DNA of 64,000 nucleotides from NCBI GenBank assembly GCA_015680685.1, contig MNCI01018080.1, positions 403,717-467,716 on the forward strand, written 5' to 3'. The notes below the pieces were generated by a model. That model saw only the letters and a program-made list of their open reading frames with translations. It ran no database searches and was not told the DNA's origin. This stretch comes from Gnetum montanum (taxonomy: Eukaryota > Streptophyta > Gnetopsida > Gnetales > Gnetaceae). This document shows positions 44,720-55,480 of the stretch, piece after piece (positions within the stretch are counted from its first letter, which is position 1; every line of letters starts with the position of its first letter). The translations under genes were made by a program, and so were the position numbers.

Positions 44720-45840
44720 AGGTATGAGTGATTCACCAGATTTGCAAACTCGTTGTCGTCCATGTCTGCTAGCTTGAAGGCCCTGTTCCCAAAGGCTTTT
44801 GTCACCATGTATGGACCTTCCCAGTTGGCTGAGAATTTTTTCATATGCTCACGGGCAACCTTGAGAACGAGGTCTCCCTTCTGTGTTGGCCATTGATGCG
44901 AATTTGCATGATGTTTTTGTCATTTCTTATTCTAGTAATGCTCTATGTGACTTAGTGTTTGTGCACGCTCCTCCTCTATTGAGTTGAGGTCAATGATCCT
45001 CGACTTGTTGTTCTGGGTTCTATGTGACTCAGTGTTTGTGCACACTCCTCCTCTATTGAGTCAAGGTCGATGGTCCTTGACTTGTTGTTCTAGGCTTCAC
45101 TCATGACATTTGATAGGATCATTCTTAGTGATGGTACCTACAACTCAAGAGGTAACACTTCTCTAGATCTATAAAAAAGACTATAGGTTGTCTTACTTGT
45201 TGAAGTCCTACATGTCATCTTGTAAGCCCACAACACATAGAGGATTTGCTCATGCTGTTGCCTCTTATTGTTGTTAAGCATCCTTTTTAGCAAGTTGATG
45301 ATGGACTTATTTGCAGCCTCTACTTGTCCATTTTCCTACATGTAATATGGTGAGGAGAACAATTTTCTGATGCTAAGATTGCTGTAGAAGGTTTGGGTTT
45401 CTGTACTACTGAACTATGGCTTGTTGTCGGTTACAATAGTCATGGGAAGCCCGAACCTTGTCATGATGTTGTCCAAGATGAAGTGGAAAACCTGCTGAGA
45501 TGTAGTCTTCCTCAGGGGGATAACTTCCATCCACTTAATAAAATACTCAGTGGTGGTGATGATGAAGCTATGCCTTGCGGAGGACTTAGGCATGATAGGT
45601 CCTATGAGGTTTGGTTCCCATCGCTAGAAAGGCCACATGATCTGCGTTGGATGTAGCTCTGTAGGTGAAACATGTATGAGATTTGCGTATCGTTGGCACG
45701 TATCACACGTCTTGACTTTGGATAGGCAATCATGCTTCATGTGAGGCCAGTAATACCCTAGACATCTAATTTTTGTAGCCATAGCCCTAGGTGGTATGTG
45801 TCCATCGCACAGTCCTTCATGTACTTCACTAATTACCTTC
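44720..45840 (-). pseudogene. LR7 integrase
   Basis: One frame with single-base stops. Zinc-binding region with VHEGLCDGHIPPRAM and KTCDTCQRY (HHCC, ~45680-45810); core with EPNLIGPI where the first catalytic Asp reads Asn, TEYFIKWMEVIPL, TRFGLPMTIVTDNKP with the second Asp kept (~45430), and GQVEAANKSI with the catalytic Glu kept (~45300). C-terminal block FSANWEGPYMVTKAF and a FKLADMD-like end (~44750-44840) as in Tat-type integrases. Confidence 0.85.
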
Positions 45841-45845
45841 TGCGC

Positions 45846-46652
45846 TTACTCCTCATTTACGCATGCTAGCAATATCCTGTCATAGGAGTGTTTGCACAGG
45901 GTGTTGTCTCCCATGAGCACATATTGCCAAGCATGCTTACAAATCACATCTCTCTGGGTAGATGTCAATTTTCTTGGGGGCTCGCCGTGTTGCAAGTAGG
46001 TTTTAATGTTGGAGTACCACTCTTGGGTATTTGCAACACTAATAGAGGCTATGTGTCCCGCCTCAATGATAGGCTCTATACACTCGGTAATCAAAGTTGG
46101 CAAACTTGTGAACAGGTGTGATGGAATATTTAACGCTAGGGTGGCTACGGCATCTGCTATGGTGTTTTCATTGAGTTGCACATGTTGCACATCTGTAGTT
46201 GAAAATTGTTTGAGCAAAGTTTTTGCTAGATCACAGTAGGGTTGTAGGTGTGTAGCCTTGCAGGTGTAGACCTCGATGATTTGATTCACCAATAGCTGTG
46301 AATCTCCATGAATCTCCAGGTGTTGTATGATTAATGTTTGGGTAGCTAATAGGCCCTTGAGTAACCCCTTGTACTCTGCCACGTTGTTTATACAAGGGAA
46401 TGCACAATGATAAGAAAAAGGATGCATTTCCCCAAAGGAGAATGTAATGATAGTAGCTGCACTACCACCTTGCATGGTCGAGGTGCCATCGAAATGCAAA
46501 GTAGCCTCAAGATGTGGTGGGATGGCATTAATAGTGCTAACATGATCGTCTGGAAATTCGGGGTCTATGATTACCTGGTCATCAATGGGTGAGGTCATAA
46601 GTTGCGTTGCTATGGCTTGACCTTTCATTGATGATTGGCTCACATAGTGCAA
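45846..46652 (-). CDS. LR7 archaeal-type RNase H (aRH) and connector to integrase
   Basis: A 268-codon open stretch, the longest in the window, though part of a larger broken pol. Residues ~55-165 carry the aRH signatures: LHFDGTSTMQGGSAA, FPCINNVAEYKGLLKGL, IHGDSQLLVNQI and an ADAVATLAL end, with Asp, Glu, Asp in order. The rest is the connector leading to integrase. A second, archaeal/plant-type RNase H after the gypsy one is diagnostic of the Tat lineage (Ogre, Retand, Tat4). It is in a different frame from the upstream RT, so a frameshift lies near 46660. Confidence 0.88.
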   Translation of the reverse strand: MHYVSQSSMKGQAIATQLMTSPIDDQVIIDPEFPDDHVSTINAIPPHLEATLHFDGTSTMQGGSAATIITFSFGEMHPFSYHCAFPCINNVAEYKGLLKGLLATQTLIIQHLEIHGDSQLLVNQIIEVYTCKATHLQPYCDLAKTLLKQFSTTDVQHVQLNENTIADAVATLALNIPSHLFTSLPTLITECIEPIIEAGHIASISVANTQEWYSNIKTYLQHGEPPRKLTSTQRDVICKHAWQYVLMGDNTLCKHSYDRILLACVNEE

Positions 46653-46659
46653 ATCAAAA

Positions 46660-46960
46660 TTTGCTGTTATTGCTTTCCATTAGGCTATCCTACTACTCTC
46701 GGAGTGTGTTGCTTTTGAAAATGATGTTGATTTAGCTATGAAACAGGTAATGTCTCCACTTCTTCAATGCAAATACTAAGGCAAGGCAATTTCTCTCCAC
46801 CTCATTGCATTTCGCTTCGTATGCTATCAATGCATGACTTAGGTAGTACACTGGTATCTCAGAACCATCATCCTATTTTTGACATAATAGTGCTACGATA
46901 GACGTGTCTAAGGTGGCAAGGTAGATGAAGAAAGGCCTATCCCTCTGTGGTGGGTAAACA
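46660..46960 (-). pseudogene. LR7 gypsy-type RNase H (gRH)
   Basis: Follows RT in the same frame: RPFFIYLATLDTSIVALL, IPVYYLSHALIAYEAKCNEV, and a NCLALVFALKKWRHYL block. The usual first catalytic motif DAS reads LAT, so this copy, as in many Tat elements, probably had lost catalysis while the downstream aRH supplied it. Confidence 0.8.
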
Positions 46961-48240
46961 GTTGAGAGGTGCAAAAGGTCTTTCTTTAGATCATTAAAGG
47001 CTTGTTGGCACTGTGGTGTCCATTTGAAGTTAACCCCTTTTTTTAGTAGATGTTGCACAGGGTGTAACTTGTCAGTCAATTTTGCTATAAACCTTTTGAT
47101 GAACTTCACTCTACCTTGTAGCCCATGCAATTCCTGAAGATTTGTAGGTGGCGCTAGGTTAACGATAGCCTTTACCTTGTTAGGGTCCACTCGTATTCCA
47201 GCCTCCGATACTACAAACCCTAACATGTGTCTGGTTCTTACCCCAAAGACATACTTTTTAGGATTGAGATGCAAGTTGTGCATTTGGCAACATTTGAGGA
47301 CTACACCTAGATCGTTGGGATGATCAGCAGCTTCTTTAGATTTCACCACTATGTCATCCACATAGTCGTTCAACGTTTATAAGATGTAGTCACTAAAGAT
47401 GTAAGTCATGGCTCACTGGTAGGTTGTTTTGACATTCTTGAGCCCAAAGGGCATCATAGTGTAACAAAAGGTACCCCATGGGGTCATGAAGGTTGTTGTT
47501 AATTGGTGCTCTAGGTTAATGCGAATTTGGTTGTAACCGGAGAAACCATCCATGAAGGATAATAGAGCATGACCAACCATAGTGTTAATGAGTTGATTGA
47601 TACTCGGAAGTGGGAAATTATCTTTAATCGTTGCCTTGTTCAGATCCTGGAAGTCTATACAGATTCGTATTCCTCCCATTTTCTTAGAAACTACAACGAT
47701 GTTGGACACCCATTCCAAGTAATCAACTGCCTAGATGAAACCAGCCTAGTATAGCTTAGTGATTTCATCCCTTATGGCTAGTGCGATCTCTGGTTTAACC
47801 TTACAAGCCTTCTGCTTAACTGCTTTCATGCACGGGTCCAAAACGATGTTGTGCTGTATCAGCCTCAAATCTAAACTTGGCATATCGCTGTATGACCATG
47901 TGAAGACTTCAATGTTAACTTGCAAAATTTTGGCTACATCCCTGTGCATCTACGAATCTAGGAGGGAACTAAGTTTCAACATTTTTATTTCCCCCTTGGA
48001 TGTGGTCACAGGTATTTCGATGAGAGAATCCTTAGTTACATCCCTGGCCTCTAAATCTAGGGCTTGGACCAAATGCTCAGGCCAATCTGGGAATGCTTCT
48101 AGGGATGCTACGATGCTGACTACGGGTGATTCCTAGTCTATTAGATCTAGGTTCAGTTGTCTCACGAGCTTGCCATGTGGACCTGCTAAAGCTAAAGGTG
48201 AAGAGAGATCATGATGGATTTCCATTCTCGCTCAACTTGC
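46961..48240 (-). pseudogene. LR7 reverse transcriptase
   Basis: A single frame from ~48222 to ~46870 with only five or so stops. Blocks: MPSLDLRLIQHNIVLDP, KPEIALAIRDEITKL, EWVSNIVVVSKKMGGIRICI (first part), DFQDLNKATIKDNFPLPSI, LLSFMDGFSGYNQIRI, TPWGTFCYTMMPFGLKN, then DYVDDIVVKS with the intact YVDD catalytic motif (47350-47370) and GFVVSEAGIRVDPNKVKAI. The missing residues are TAG/TAA at Gln-type codons. RT of the Ty3/Tat type. Confidence 0.88.
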
Positions 48241-48344
48241 CAAAATGAGATGAAAGTCTAGTTAAGAAGTACCTGTTGGTAGTAATCATGTATGGTGAAA
48301 ATTTGCAAAGTAGCAATGAGGTATAATTAGTAAAGTACGTTGCA

Positions 48345-48670
48345 AAGGTTAAAATTTTCCAGTTTAAGGTCACGGCGGATCGCTAAGACGTAAAAATGCA
48401 AAATTGCTAATGTGAAAATGCGAAACTGCTAGTTTAATGCCATTTCGGACTGCCTAGACATAAGATGCAAAATTGCTAGTATAAACAACGAAAAGCTGCT
48501 AGTGAAAGAATGCAAAATTGCTAATGTGAAAATGCAAACCGCTATTTTAATGTCATTGCAGACTGCGAACTAGAGTGAAGCTATGCTAGGATTGCTAGTT
48601 TAAGGTATTTTCAGATCGCTAAGGTTGAGACTACGCTGGGATTGCTAGTTTAAGGTCTTTTCAAACCACT
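48345..48670. repeat. Tandem repeat array B in LR7
   Basis: Degenerate repeats with cores gctagtttaaggt, ggactgcctaagac-like and atgcaaaattgctaatgtgaaaatgc (three copies). Shares the agtttaaggtc core with arrays A and C. It lies between the RT start and the antisense gene's promoter. Confidence 0.75.
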
Positions 48671-48867
48671 AACTGAATATATATATATTCTTTTGTTTTT
48701 GGGAAGGAAAATGGCTAGCTTGAAGCATGCCAAGGCCTTTTGCCCAGACCCACATGTTTTAATGTGAAAAGTGCTATGATATCATGGCGGGCATGCTACG
48801 CTGCATGGCATACTTTGCATTAAACAGGGAGAGAGAATAGCAAGTTTTCCTTTTTTACCATTGTAGT

Positions 48868-48876
48868 TATAAATAG
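48868..48876 (+). promoter_or_regulatory. TATA box of the antisense gene inside LR7
   Basis: Plus-strand TATAAATAG, 133 bases before the first ATG (49001), leaving room for a transcription start near 48900 and a ~100-base leader. It is opposite in direction to LR7. The position fits the exon model downstream. Confidence 0.55.
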
Positions 48877-49000
48877 GGATTAACCCCTGGTAAACTCATC
48901 ATTTTCACCATAACAGCGTAGAGCCCACATTCAAACCTAGAGCGATTTCGAAGCGCAGAGTGATTGTGCCAATAGAGAGTAAGGTGATTTCATCATAGCA

Positions 49001-52000
49001 ATGAGGAAAGAGTCGGCAAGCAATACGATGGCTCCCAAGAAAGAACACAAGCACCTAGCACTCGCTAAGGTCGATGAGGTAAAGGAAACCCTAGGGTGTG
49101 ACACAGGTGCACATCACAGTGCAAGAGGAGACATCGTTGACTCAGTAGGCTACTATGCTTTCTCTATTTTCTCATGCTTCTGTTATTGCTTTTGTTTTTT
49201 TTTGCTTTTTTTTCTACGATTTAGTTTTAGCTGTCTATGTTTTCTGTCATCGCGTTGTCATTGTTTTGGCCCTTACACTATTACTATTGCCATTTTGGCC
49301 ACGACGGATGTACAGATGCTACGCTAAGGTTGCATGCAAGGTCGCCTAGACTGCCATCGTTGCAACTGTCATTACCACAGAGGCTTGGATGATTTGAGCC
49401 ACTTGGCATGCAAACAGCGTAGCGTAGGACCCTTAGGAGTGTTTGGCTATGTGTGATGTGACAATGTAACATGTGTTCTGTCAGGGCATAGTGCTAATTG
49501 CTTTGTTAGGGCTAATTTCTCTGTTGCTATGTTAAGCTAATTTTGCTATGCTATTGCCTTTGTGTTTTTGCTACGCTATAAGGAAATTATGCTATGCTAT
49601 CTACTAAAATGCTAGTTTTGCTATGCTATGTATGTATTGCACTCGGACATGATGTTAACATTTGCTATTATGTTGCACAGAGTAGCACTAAGGCCAATTT
49701 TAATTGTCCTAGAAATTGTAGGGGTCATGTGCTACCTGAGCGAACTAGTAGCCAATGTTCCTCCCCCCCATACACGTGTGGGGGATCAAGGGGTATGGTT
49801 CTAGGAGGGAGCACAAGAGTTCCTATAATTTCTCTTCCAACACTTCAGTGTGATCATTTGGTCACACTTGGTAGAGGAGGTATTGGCCGCCATAACAGAA
49901 ATCCTATTACCTGGGGAAAATAAGGGCATTTTGAGATTTTTGACAGATGGGGAAATTAGCAGCGGGCAAGGAGAAGGATCCAGTCAATGCCCCAGAAATT
50001 TGAGACGTTTGGCTTGGATCTGGGATATGCCCGAGTATAACTGCTACCATCTATACACAACTTTATTTATTGCACGTCATATGGGAACGTGCTTGCAAAA
50101 CCCACTGAGAACCGTTTACAATGCTAGTGGGTGAGTTTTGTAGCCATGTTCTACTACGCTATGCGATGTTTGCTATGCTAGCCAAATGTTAATAGTGTGT
50201 TTCTATTACCAAGTTTTACATCAATAAGGAAGGGCTTCACGGTGATACGGATGCTTTGAACCCAACACAGATGGCCCTGTAGGAGTTTTCTTCCACTGAG
50301 ACTATGCATGTAGGTGTGATAGGCCAGTGCAGGGTTGAGTACTAAACCTACCCAACCTGGTATCCTAGACTCTACAACAAATGCAAGGAGTTCGATTGGT
50401 TGGATGAGGGATGGGCACCCTTTAAACTGATCAATGTTCAAGATGTCTTAGTTAATCTTCCGCCATTTCTATTAGCGTATAAGCCTGGTAAGCTAAGCAA
50501 TAGTTACTGCATGTTCAAGTGTCATTACTATTTTTGTGTTTTTTGTGTTTTCTGTACTTTTTTGTGCTAACTGCTTTTGTGCAAACTGCTAGAGGGGTGA
50601 AGAAGTCCCAAGAGGTAATGGTGATAACCACTGGGAGCTAGGAGGCAAACATGTACTTCAAGTATGGGGAAGTAGATGAGGGCTAACATTGGATATGTAG
50701 CACGGCCTCGGAATCCCTGCTCAAGCATCTTCAAGATGCTAGGCTTATGGATTTGTTCCTGGCCCCGAATCCAAGCATTCCTACCATTGAGATGCTTGCC
50801 CTAGCCGACTCCTTTTCCAACAGGGCAGATTGCTTCTAGACACATGTACACGGTGTGCAGGTGGTCATTGAAATCAATGACTAGCCATTTGCAAATCTTT
50901 TCGGTGTCCCTATTGATGGCATCCTCATAGGGTCAAAGACCAAGAAAGAGCTGAACCTTCAGAAGGAGGACATTGAGGAGTGGCTAGGGGTTGCTAAAGA
51001 GCGAAAGAGGATTCCCATGGAGAAGGTCAAGCCGAGGCCTACCAAGGAGGTTTATCCCATCGTTCATGCTCACGCTTTTCCCTAGCTACTTTCCCAAGGA
51101 AAGATCCTTGGGATTGAATAAGCCTAGGTGATGCAGGAGGTCATAGAGGAGGGAGTTCACTAAAACTAGGCTAGGTTTTTGTGTAAAGGCCTACAGACTA
51201 AAATTGTTAGGCTTCATAAGAAGTTGGATTCTCATTTCAATGTGCACTACACCTTTTACATAGCCTGCTTACGACGTTTCATGGAGTTTTTGGTAGTCTA
51301 TGAGAATGGAGCTTGGGTTATGCGAAATCACAATCAGATTTCCAAACTATGGATCTACCAAATCCTCCAGACCACCCGAGCCCATGATCCCCTAGAAGCT
51401 ATTAGGGAGTCTTTCTCTATGACGACTAAGAATCGAGTGGCCCGCAACTTTTGTGGCCAAGAGAGCGTAGGAGAGGTGCCCCATGTTGCCACAGGTAGAG
51501 TATCATAGGGGAAGTTTCTCATCGCTAAAATGGTGGCTGCCAAGATGCGATGAAAGAGGCCTCAACCAGCTAAGGAGACCCTCCACACGGAAGAAGTAGA
51601 TGGGTGAACATTGTGGTTTAAGCTATGCAGGACGCAACCCCCTATTGGTAAATGCTTTTGTTTATGTTCTTCGCCTATTTTGTTAATGCTTGCTATGTTA
51701 TGCTATGCTAAGAAGCATAGTGTAGTGTAGCACCTACTTTAAGCTAACTTGCTTTAAGATAATGCAAATATGTTTTTGCCACTAGCAGAAGAAGAAGAAG
51801 AAGGTGAGGAAGAGGTGTTAGCCCCCAAGATGGGGGTGACAAATAAAGACACAGAGGCCCCAGTCTTAGAAGAAAGGGCCCTAGTCAAGAAGGTAAGAGC
51901 TCATGTCACTAAGGAAGGGGCTCTTATTGTCAAGGGAAATCCTCCTACTGACAAGGATGACATTTTTGGAGACAAAGAGGAGTCTCCTATGGATGAGGAG

Positions 52001-53490
52001 GATGCTCGTGCCTCGAAAGGAAAGGTGCCGACAAATAAAGAAGAAGCCCACATTGACCTAGAAGGGACATCTGCTAAGGATGCTATCATCGTCTTGAGTC
52101 AGAAAGAAGGGGAACTGCAATTAGATGTTGGTGAGTTTAACAATTTATTCACCTTATCATAGTTCACCTTGGTCATTGCTGACACATTTAGTTGTATGAT
52201 AGACACCACTGTTAATGCTACAGGACCCCCTCTGATTTGCATGAAACCATGGGCCGAGACCACTAACAAGTTTACGTTTATGCAAGGGGTCGTCGATGAC
52301 ATGATCAGCTGTCTCAAATAGGTTGATCCTGAAGTGGGTAAGTAGCTATTCTAGGCACTTTCATGTTGCTATGCTAGATGCCTTGAGTTTGCTAACCTTG
52401 CTACACTAACATGACTGATGCTCTCTTTGTATGGTCACAACCTCTCAACTCAAATGGGACCCGACACAGGCATTAAAAGTTGGTGTCGTGCCTAAATTCC
52501 CACCTGAAATGGCCAAGGTACCTCGTCGCATATACGACGAGGCTATAAAATGTGCTCTGCACTTAGCATGTTCCTTGTAGAAGTGTAGGTGTGTCAATGA
52601 AGACCTATGGAAACAGGTCTAAAAGGCTGAGAAAGAGAAGGCTGACTTGAGTGCCGAAGTGGGAGACCTCAAATCAAGGAATGAATTCCTCATAGCTTGT
52701 GATACTAATGATAGAAATTGGCATATGATTGTGATAGATTATGCTAGATATTGGACAGCCATGCGACAAAACAATGAAGCCACCTGAGAAATAATAGAAC
52801 AGTGAATGTAGATGGACTTGTTGGCCCAGAAGAATCAAGATTGGAAGGATTACAACGCCAGAGTTTATGAGTGGGGGTAGTCCCAGAAAAATCATAAACA
52901 CATGTATACACTGGAACATTCCACTTACCGCAAGCTATACAGAGATTCTTCTATGGAGGCATTTACTTACAAAGCATTCATAGATGCCATTGGTGCTTCA
53001 GAGGCCTATAAAAAGTTCAAGGAGCAGGTAAAGGTCACTGAATCTCTTGAGCGGGAAGTGGGTCTTCCCATAAGTGAGACCACTACTGCCTCCTTTTCTC
53101 TAGGACTGTCGAGATGGATGGTCGTTGAAAAGTAGGAAGTTGTTGTAGATGTCGAACCAAGCAATAGGCATTGGGCTAATATCACAGAGGAGGAGGTTTG
53201 GCACCACCTCAAGCTTAGTTTAAACCACATACCCTTCGAGACGGATGTAGGGCCATCTTGGGTTAGTTACTTTCTATTGTGTTAATGCTTATTCCCTGTT
53301 CTAGCTTGCGTGTGTTGCCCTAGCTGACTACTTCACTTTTATAATGTAGGTTCAAGATGAGGATGTAGGGCCCGTAGAGGGCAGGAATGAAGAAGCAACA
53401 GAGGACAATTCAGAGAGAGGCGAAGTAGAAGGGAACGATGTAGGAGCAAATGATGCAGGCGAAGATGATGCGGATCAAGAGAACCCATGA
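49001..53490 (+). pseudogene. Multi-exon gene carried antisense between protease and RT of LR7
   Basis: Proposed exons: 49001-49078, 49681-50130, 50214-50487, 50595-51647, 51789-52337, ~52432-53261, 53350-53490. Introns 1-4 and 6 are GT-AG (donors gtaaag, gtgagt, gtaagc, gtaaat, gttagt); intron 5 keeps gtaagt but its acceptor is not obvious. Every junction preserves phase, and each exon is one frame with only single-base stops, mostly TAG/TAA. About 1,120 codons. Exon 2-3 resembles plant 'putative gypsy type transposon' (PF04195-like) layout with LLPSIHNFIYC and TWYPRLYNKCKEFDWL; exon 4 has FANLFGVPIDGIL and MEFLVVYENGAW; exon 5 is Glu-rich; exon 6 is coiled coil; exon 7 (47 codons, fully open) is acidic and ends in TGA. 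No enzyme motif recognised. Likely an accessory gene of LR7 or a captured host gene. Confidence 0.6.
49079..49680 (+). other. Intron 1 of the antisense gene
   Basis: 602 bases, GTAAAG to TTGCACAG, T-rich in its first half (49190-49230) and packed with gctatgctat / gctacgct motifs in its second half (49535-49640), the same motif that fills the LR7 LTRs. Confidence 0.5.
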
Positions 53491-53626
53491 TAACATGGGA
53501 TTTTTTTTTTTTCAAATTTTGAATTTTTTGTAAAACTTTTGCAAACATTGGGAAATATTTAATGAAGGAAGTAAAGTTTGATAGCAAATTGGTTTTATGC
53601 TATATCATGTGTTTATTTCTTGATCT

Positions 53627-53760
53627 TTTAGTTTTAGGCCATTTTGGGCCATCGCTAGTTTTAGGCCATTTCAAGCCATAGCATGGTAGTGTAGTTTTAG
53701 GCCATTTTGGACCATAAGATAGTTTTAGGCCATTTTGGGCCATGGCGTAGTAAGGAAGTG
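53627..53760. repeat. Tandem repeat array C in LR7
   Basis: Four units of ttttaggccattttgggcca-like sequence (53632, 53664, 53696, 53724), immediately downstream of the antisense gene's stop and untranslated region. The agttttaggcc core resembles the agtttaaggtc core of arrays A and B. Confidence 0.85.
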
Positions 53761-53769
53761 ATACCCTAA

Positions 53770-54189
53770 TGATTTAGAAAATGGTTAATTAATACCTAGC
53801 ATAGAAGGATGGATGCAAAACAAAAGACGGTAAATGTACAAAGGATGCTAACTGGGCAAGAAGTAGAGTGGTTGCTACGCTAGGCATAACTGCTTCTTGA
53901 TCCATCGTGGAGTGGGCGAGGTGTAAGGCTGAGACACTTTACTTCAACCTTCACCTACGTCATTGTCCTCTGCTTGGAAGGGCAACTTAGTCCACATGCT
54001 TTCATTTTCCAAACCGACATGCTGAGTCGGTTCTCTTGTCAAACAATTAGTGTTTACAGAGACAGATGCTTCATTCTCAGAAGTTACGACCTCTGAGCCC
54101 TATTCCATGTCTATGTTATTAATAGCCTGTGTTGCTACCTCATCACCATGGATCACCACCTCCCTGCTTGCATAGGGTAGATGGATTTC
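53770..54189 (-). pseudogene. LR7 protease C-terminal extension
   Basis: Continues the protease frame with an acidic, unstructured-looking sequence (blocks EVVTSENEASVSVNTN, PTQHVGLENE). It leads to an ill-defined 3' end near 53870; beyond this the minus strand is non-coding until RT at 48240. Confidence 0.5.
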
Positions 54190-54714
54190 CTAATGGATGG
54201 ACGAAGAGATAGCCCTAAGCTGTGCTAACCATGACCTTCCCAGAATCAGGTTAAACCCAAGCATCTCTTCAACCACGATGAATGTTGCATTTGTGGGGAA
54301 CTGATCCCCTACCACGAAGTTAATATGGACTATGCCTTTTACCATGACCCATGCCCCATTGAATGACTTTAAGCATGACATTATTGTGGGTCTGATCTGG
54401 TCGATCAAATCCAACTTGTCCACAATAGGGAAAGGGATGATGTTTGTAGGAGGCCCATCATCGACATGTACCCTCCGGATCTTCTGTTGACCAATCCAAA
54501 TTGTGATGAATAGACGTGTTTTTTTCACCTGATCCTTTTTAGGGTCTTCCCTAATGAAATCATCACAAAAAGTTAGTTGGGATGGATTTGGTTCTATAGG
54601 AGTAGAAGGAAGCATGACTGAATGGATCGTCTCCTCTTCTACTAGCATGTTCTCGTCAACTAGAATTTCCATTAACATGCAAACCAGAACCTCACAGTGT
54701 TCGGTAGATGTCAT
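54190..54714 (-). CDS. LR7 aspartic protease
   Basis: 175-codon open stretch. Residues ~60-170 fit a retroelement protease: LFITIWIGQQKIRRVHVDDG with the active-site D-x-G at residues 85-87 (D-D-G where D-T/S-G is usual), NIIPF, a middle INFVVGDQFPTNATF block and LILGRSWLAQLRAI near the C-terminus. It processes Gag-Pol in intact relatives. The N-terminus (first ~50 residues) is linker, so the ATG at 54714 is not a real start; it is part of gag-pro. Confidence 0.78.
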   Translation of the reverse strand: MTSTEHCEVLVCMLMEILVDENMLVEEETIHSVMLPSTPIEPNPSQLTFCDDFIREDPKKDQVKKTRLFITIWIGQQKIRRVHVDDGPPTNIIPFPIVDKLDLIDQIRPTIMSCLKSFNGAWVMVKGIVHINFVVGDQFPTNATFIVVEEMLGFNLILGRSWLAQLRAISSSIH

Positions 54715-54829
54715 GATTAGGTCATACAGGCTCAGCGTAGTTTTTTTCTATTTCAGAGCCTACTTGACCTGAGAGAGGGCACCCAAAAGATCTTGGCCAT
54801 TTTCTGATTTATGGCCTTTCTCCTCTTCT

Positions 54830-55480
54830 ATTCATCCCAAAAGATGAATTTCCTGAGGAGGGATTGTTTTGGGTTTGGGTTTAGGCTCTCTTAGACGAGG
54901 TGGCGAAGATTGTGTGGGCGTAGCAATGTTATGTCTTGGTGATGAGGGCTTAGATGTAGGGGGTGAGGACGTGGGCTTGGAACTACCTAGGGCGGTATCT
55001 TCCCTTGACATCTCATCAGTGAAGCGTACTTCTTGTTTCTTAGGATGAGAAGGCTGCAAGGCTATCTTATGTGGGGTGGGGGCTGTTGAATGGCTTGGCC
55101 CCCAAATAGCAAATGGAGCTAACGATGTTAATGCGAGAGGTGGTGGTGCAGTTCTGTTAACAAGTGGTGTAGGGTCGGATGCCTGGGGAATAGATGATGC
55201 AAGGGGAGATGTTTGGGGTGGGACTCTTAGGACAAAAGGTTGCTGCGATCTTTGATTAGCCACTGGTGGTGTTGGTGCACTACGCTGAGGCACATGGACT
55301 ACAAACGGCTGTTGGGATAGTGTAGGATTACTGTCAACGTCGATGGTGTTGATAATGTAACTGATGTTGTTGGCGTTGAGAGGGTTAGTCTAGACGTGAA
55401 GGGATTGATTCTCGGGATGTACTGGATTACTTTTATCTAGCACTAGTTTTCCTTGATCGATCATCCTTTGGATGTCGTCC
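54830..55480 (-). pseudogene. LR7 Pro-rich linker between gag and protease
   Basis: Low-complexity Pro/Ser/Thr/Gln-rich coding sequence (open from 55293 to 54832), with repeated SQQPFV.RVP blocks and PKPKTIPPQ at its end. Such spacers between nucleocapsid and protease are common in Tat-type elements; no enzymatic motif is expected. Confidence 0.6.

Noticed and set aside
45846-46652. Longest open frame (268 codons) as a host RNase H gene
   Set aside because: It lies between RT and integrase of LR7 in the right order and orientation and has the Tat-lineage aRH signature; it is a fragment of pol.
51901-52317. Minus-strand frames at 51901-52089 and 52099-52317 as LR7 genes
   Set aside because: They are mirror frames of the Glu-rich and following part of antisense exon 5, with biased Ser/Leu composition and no domain.
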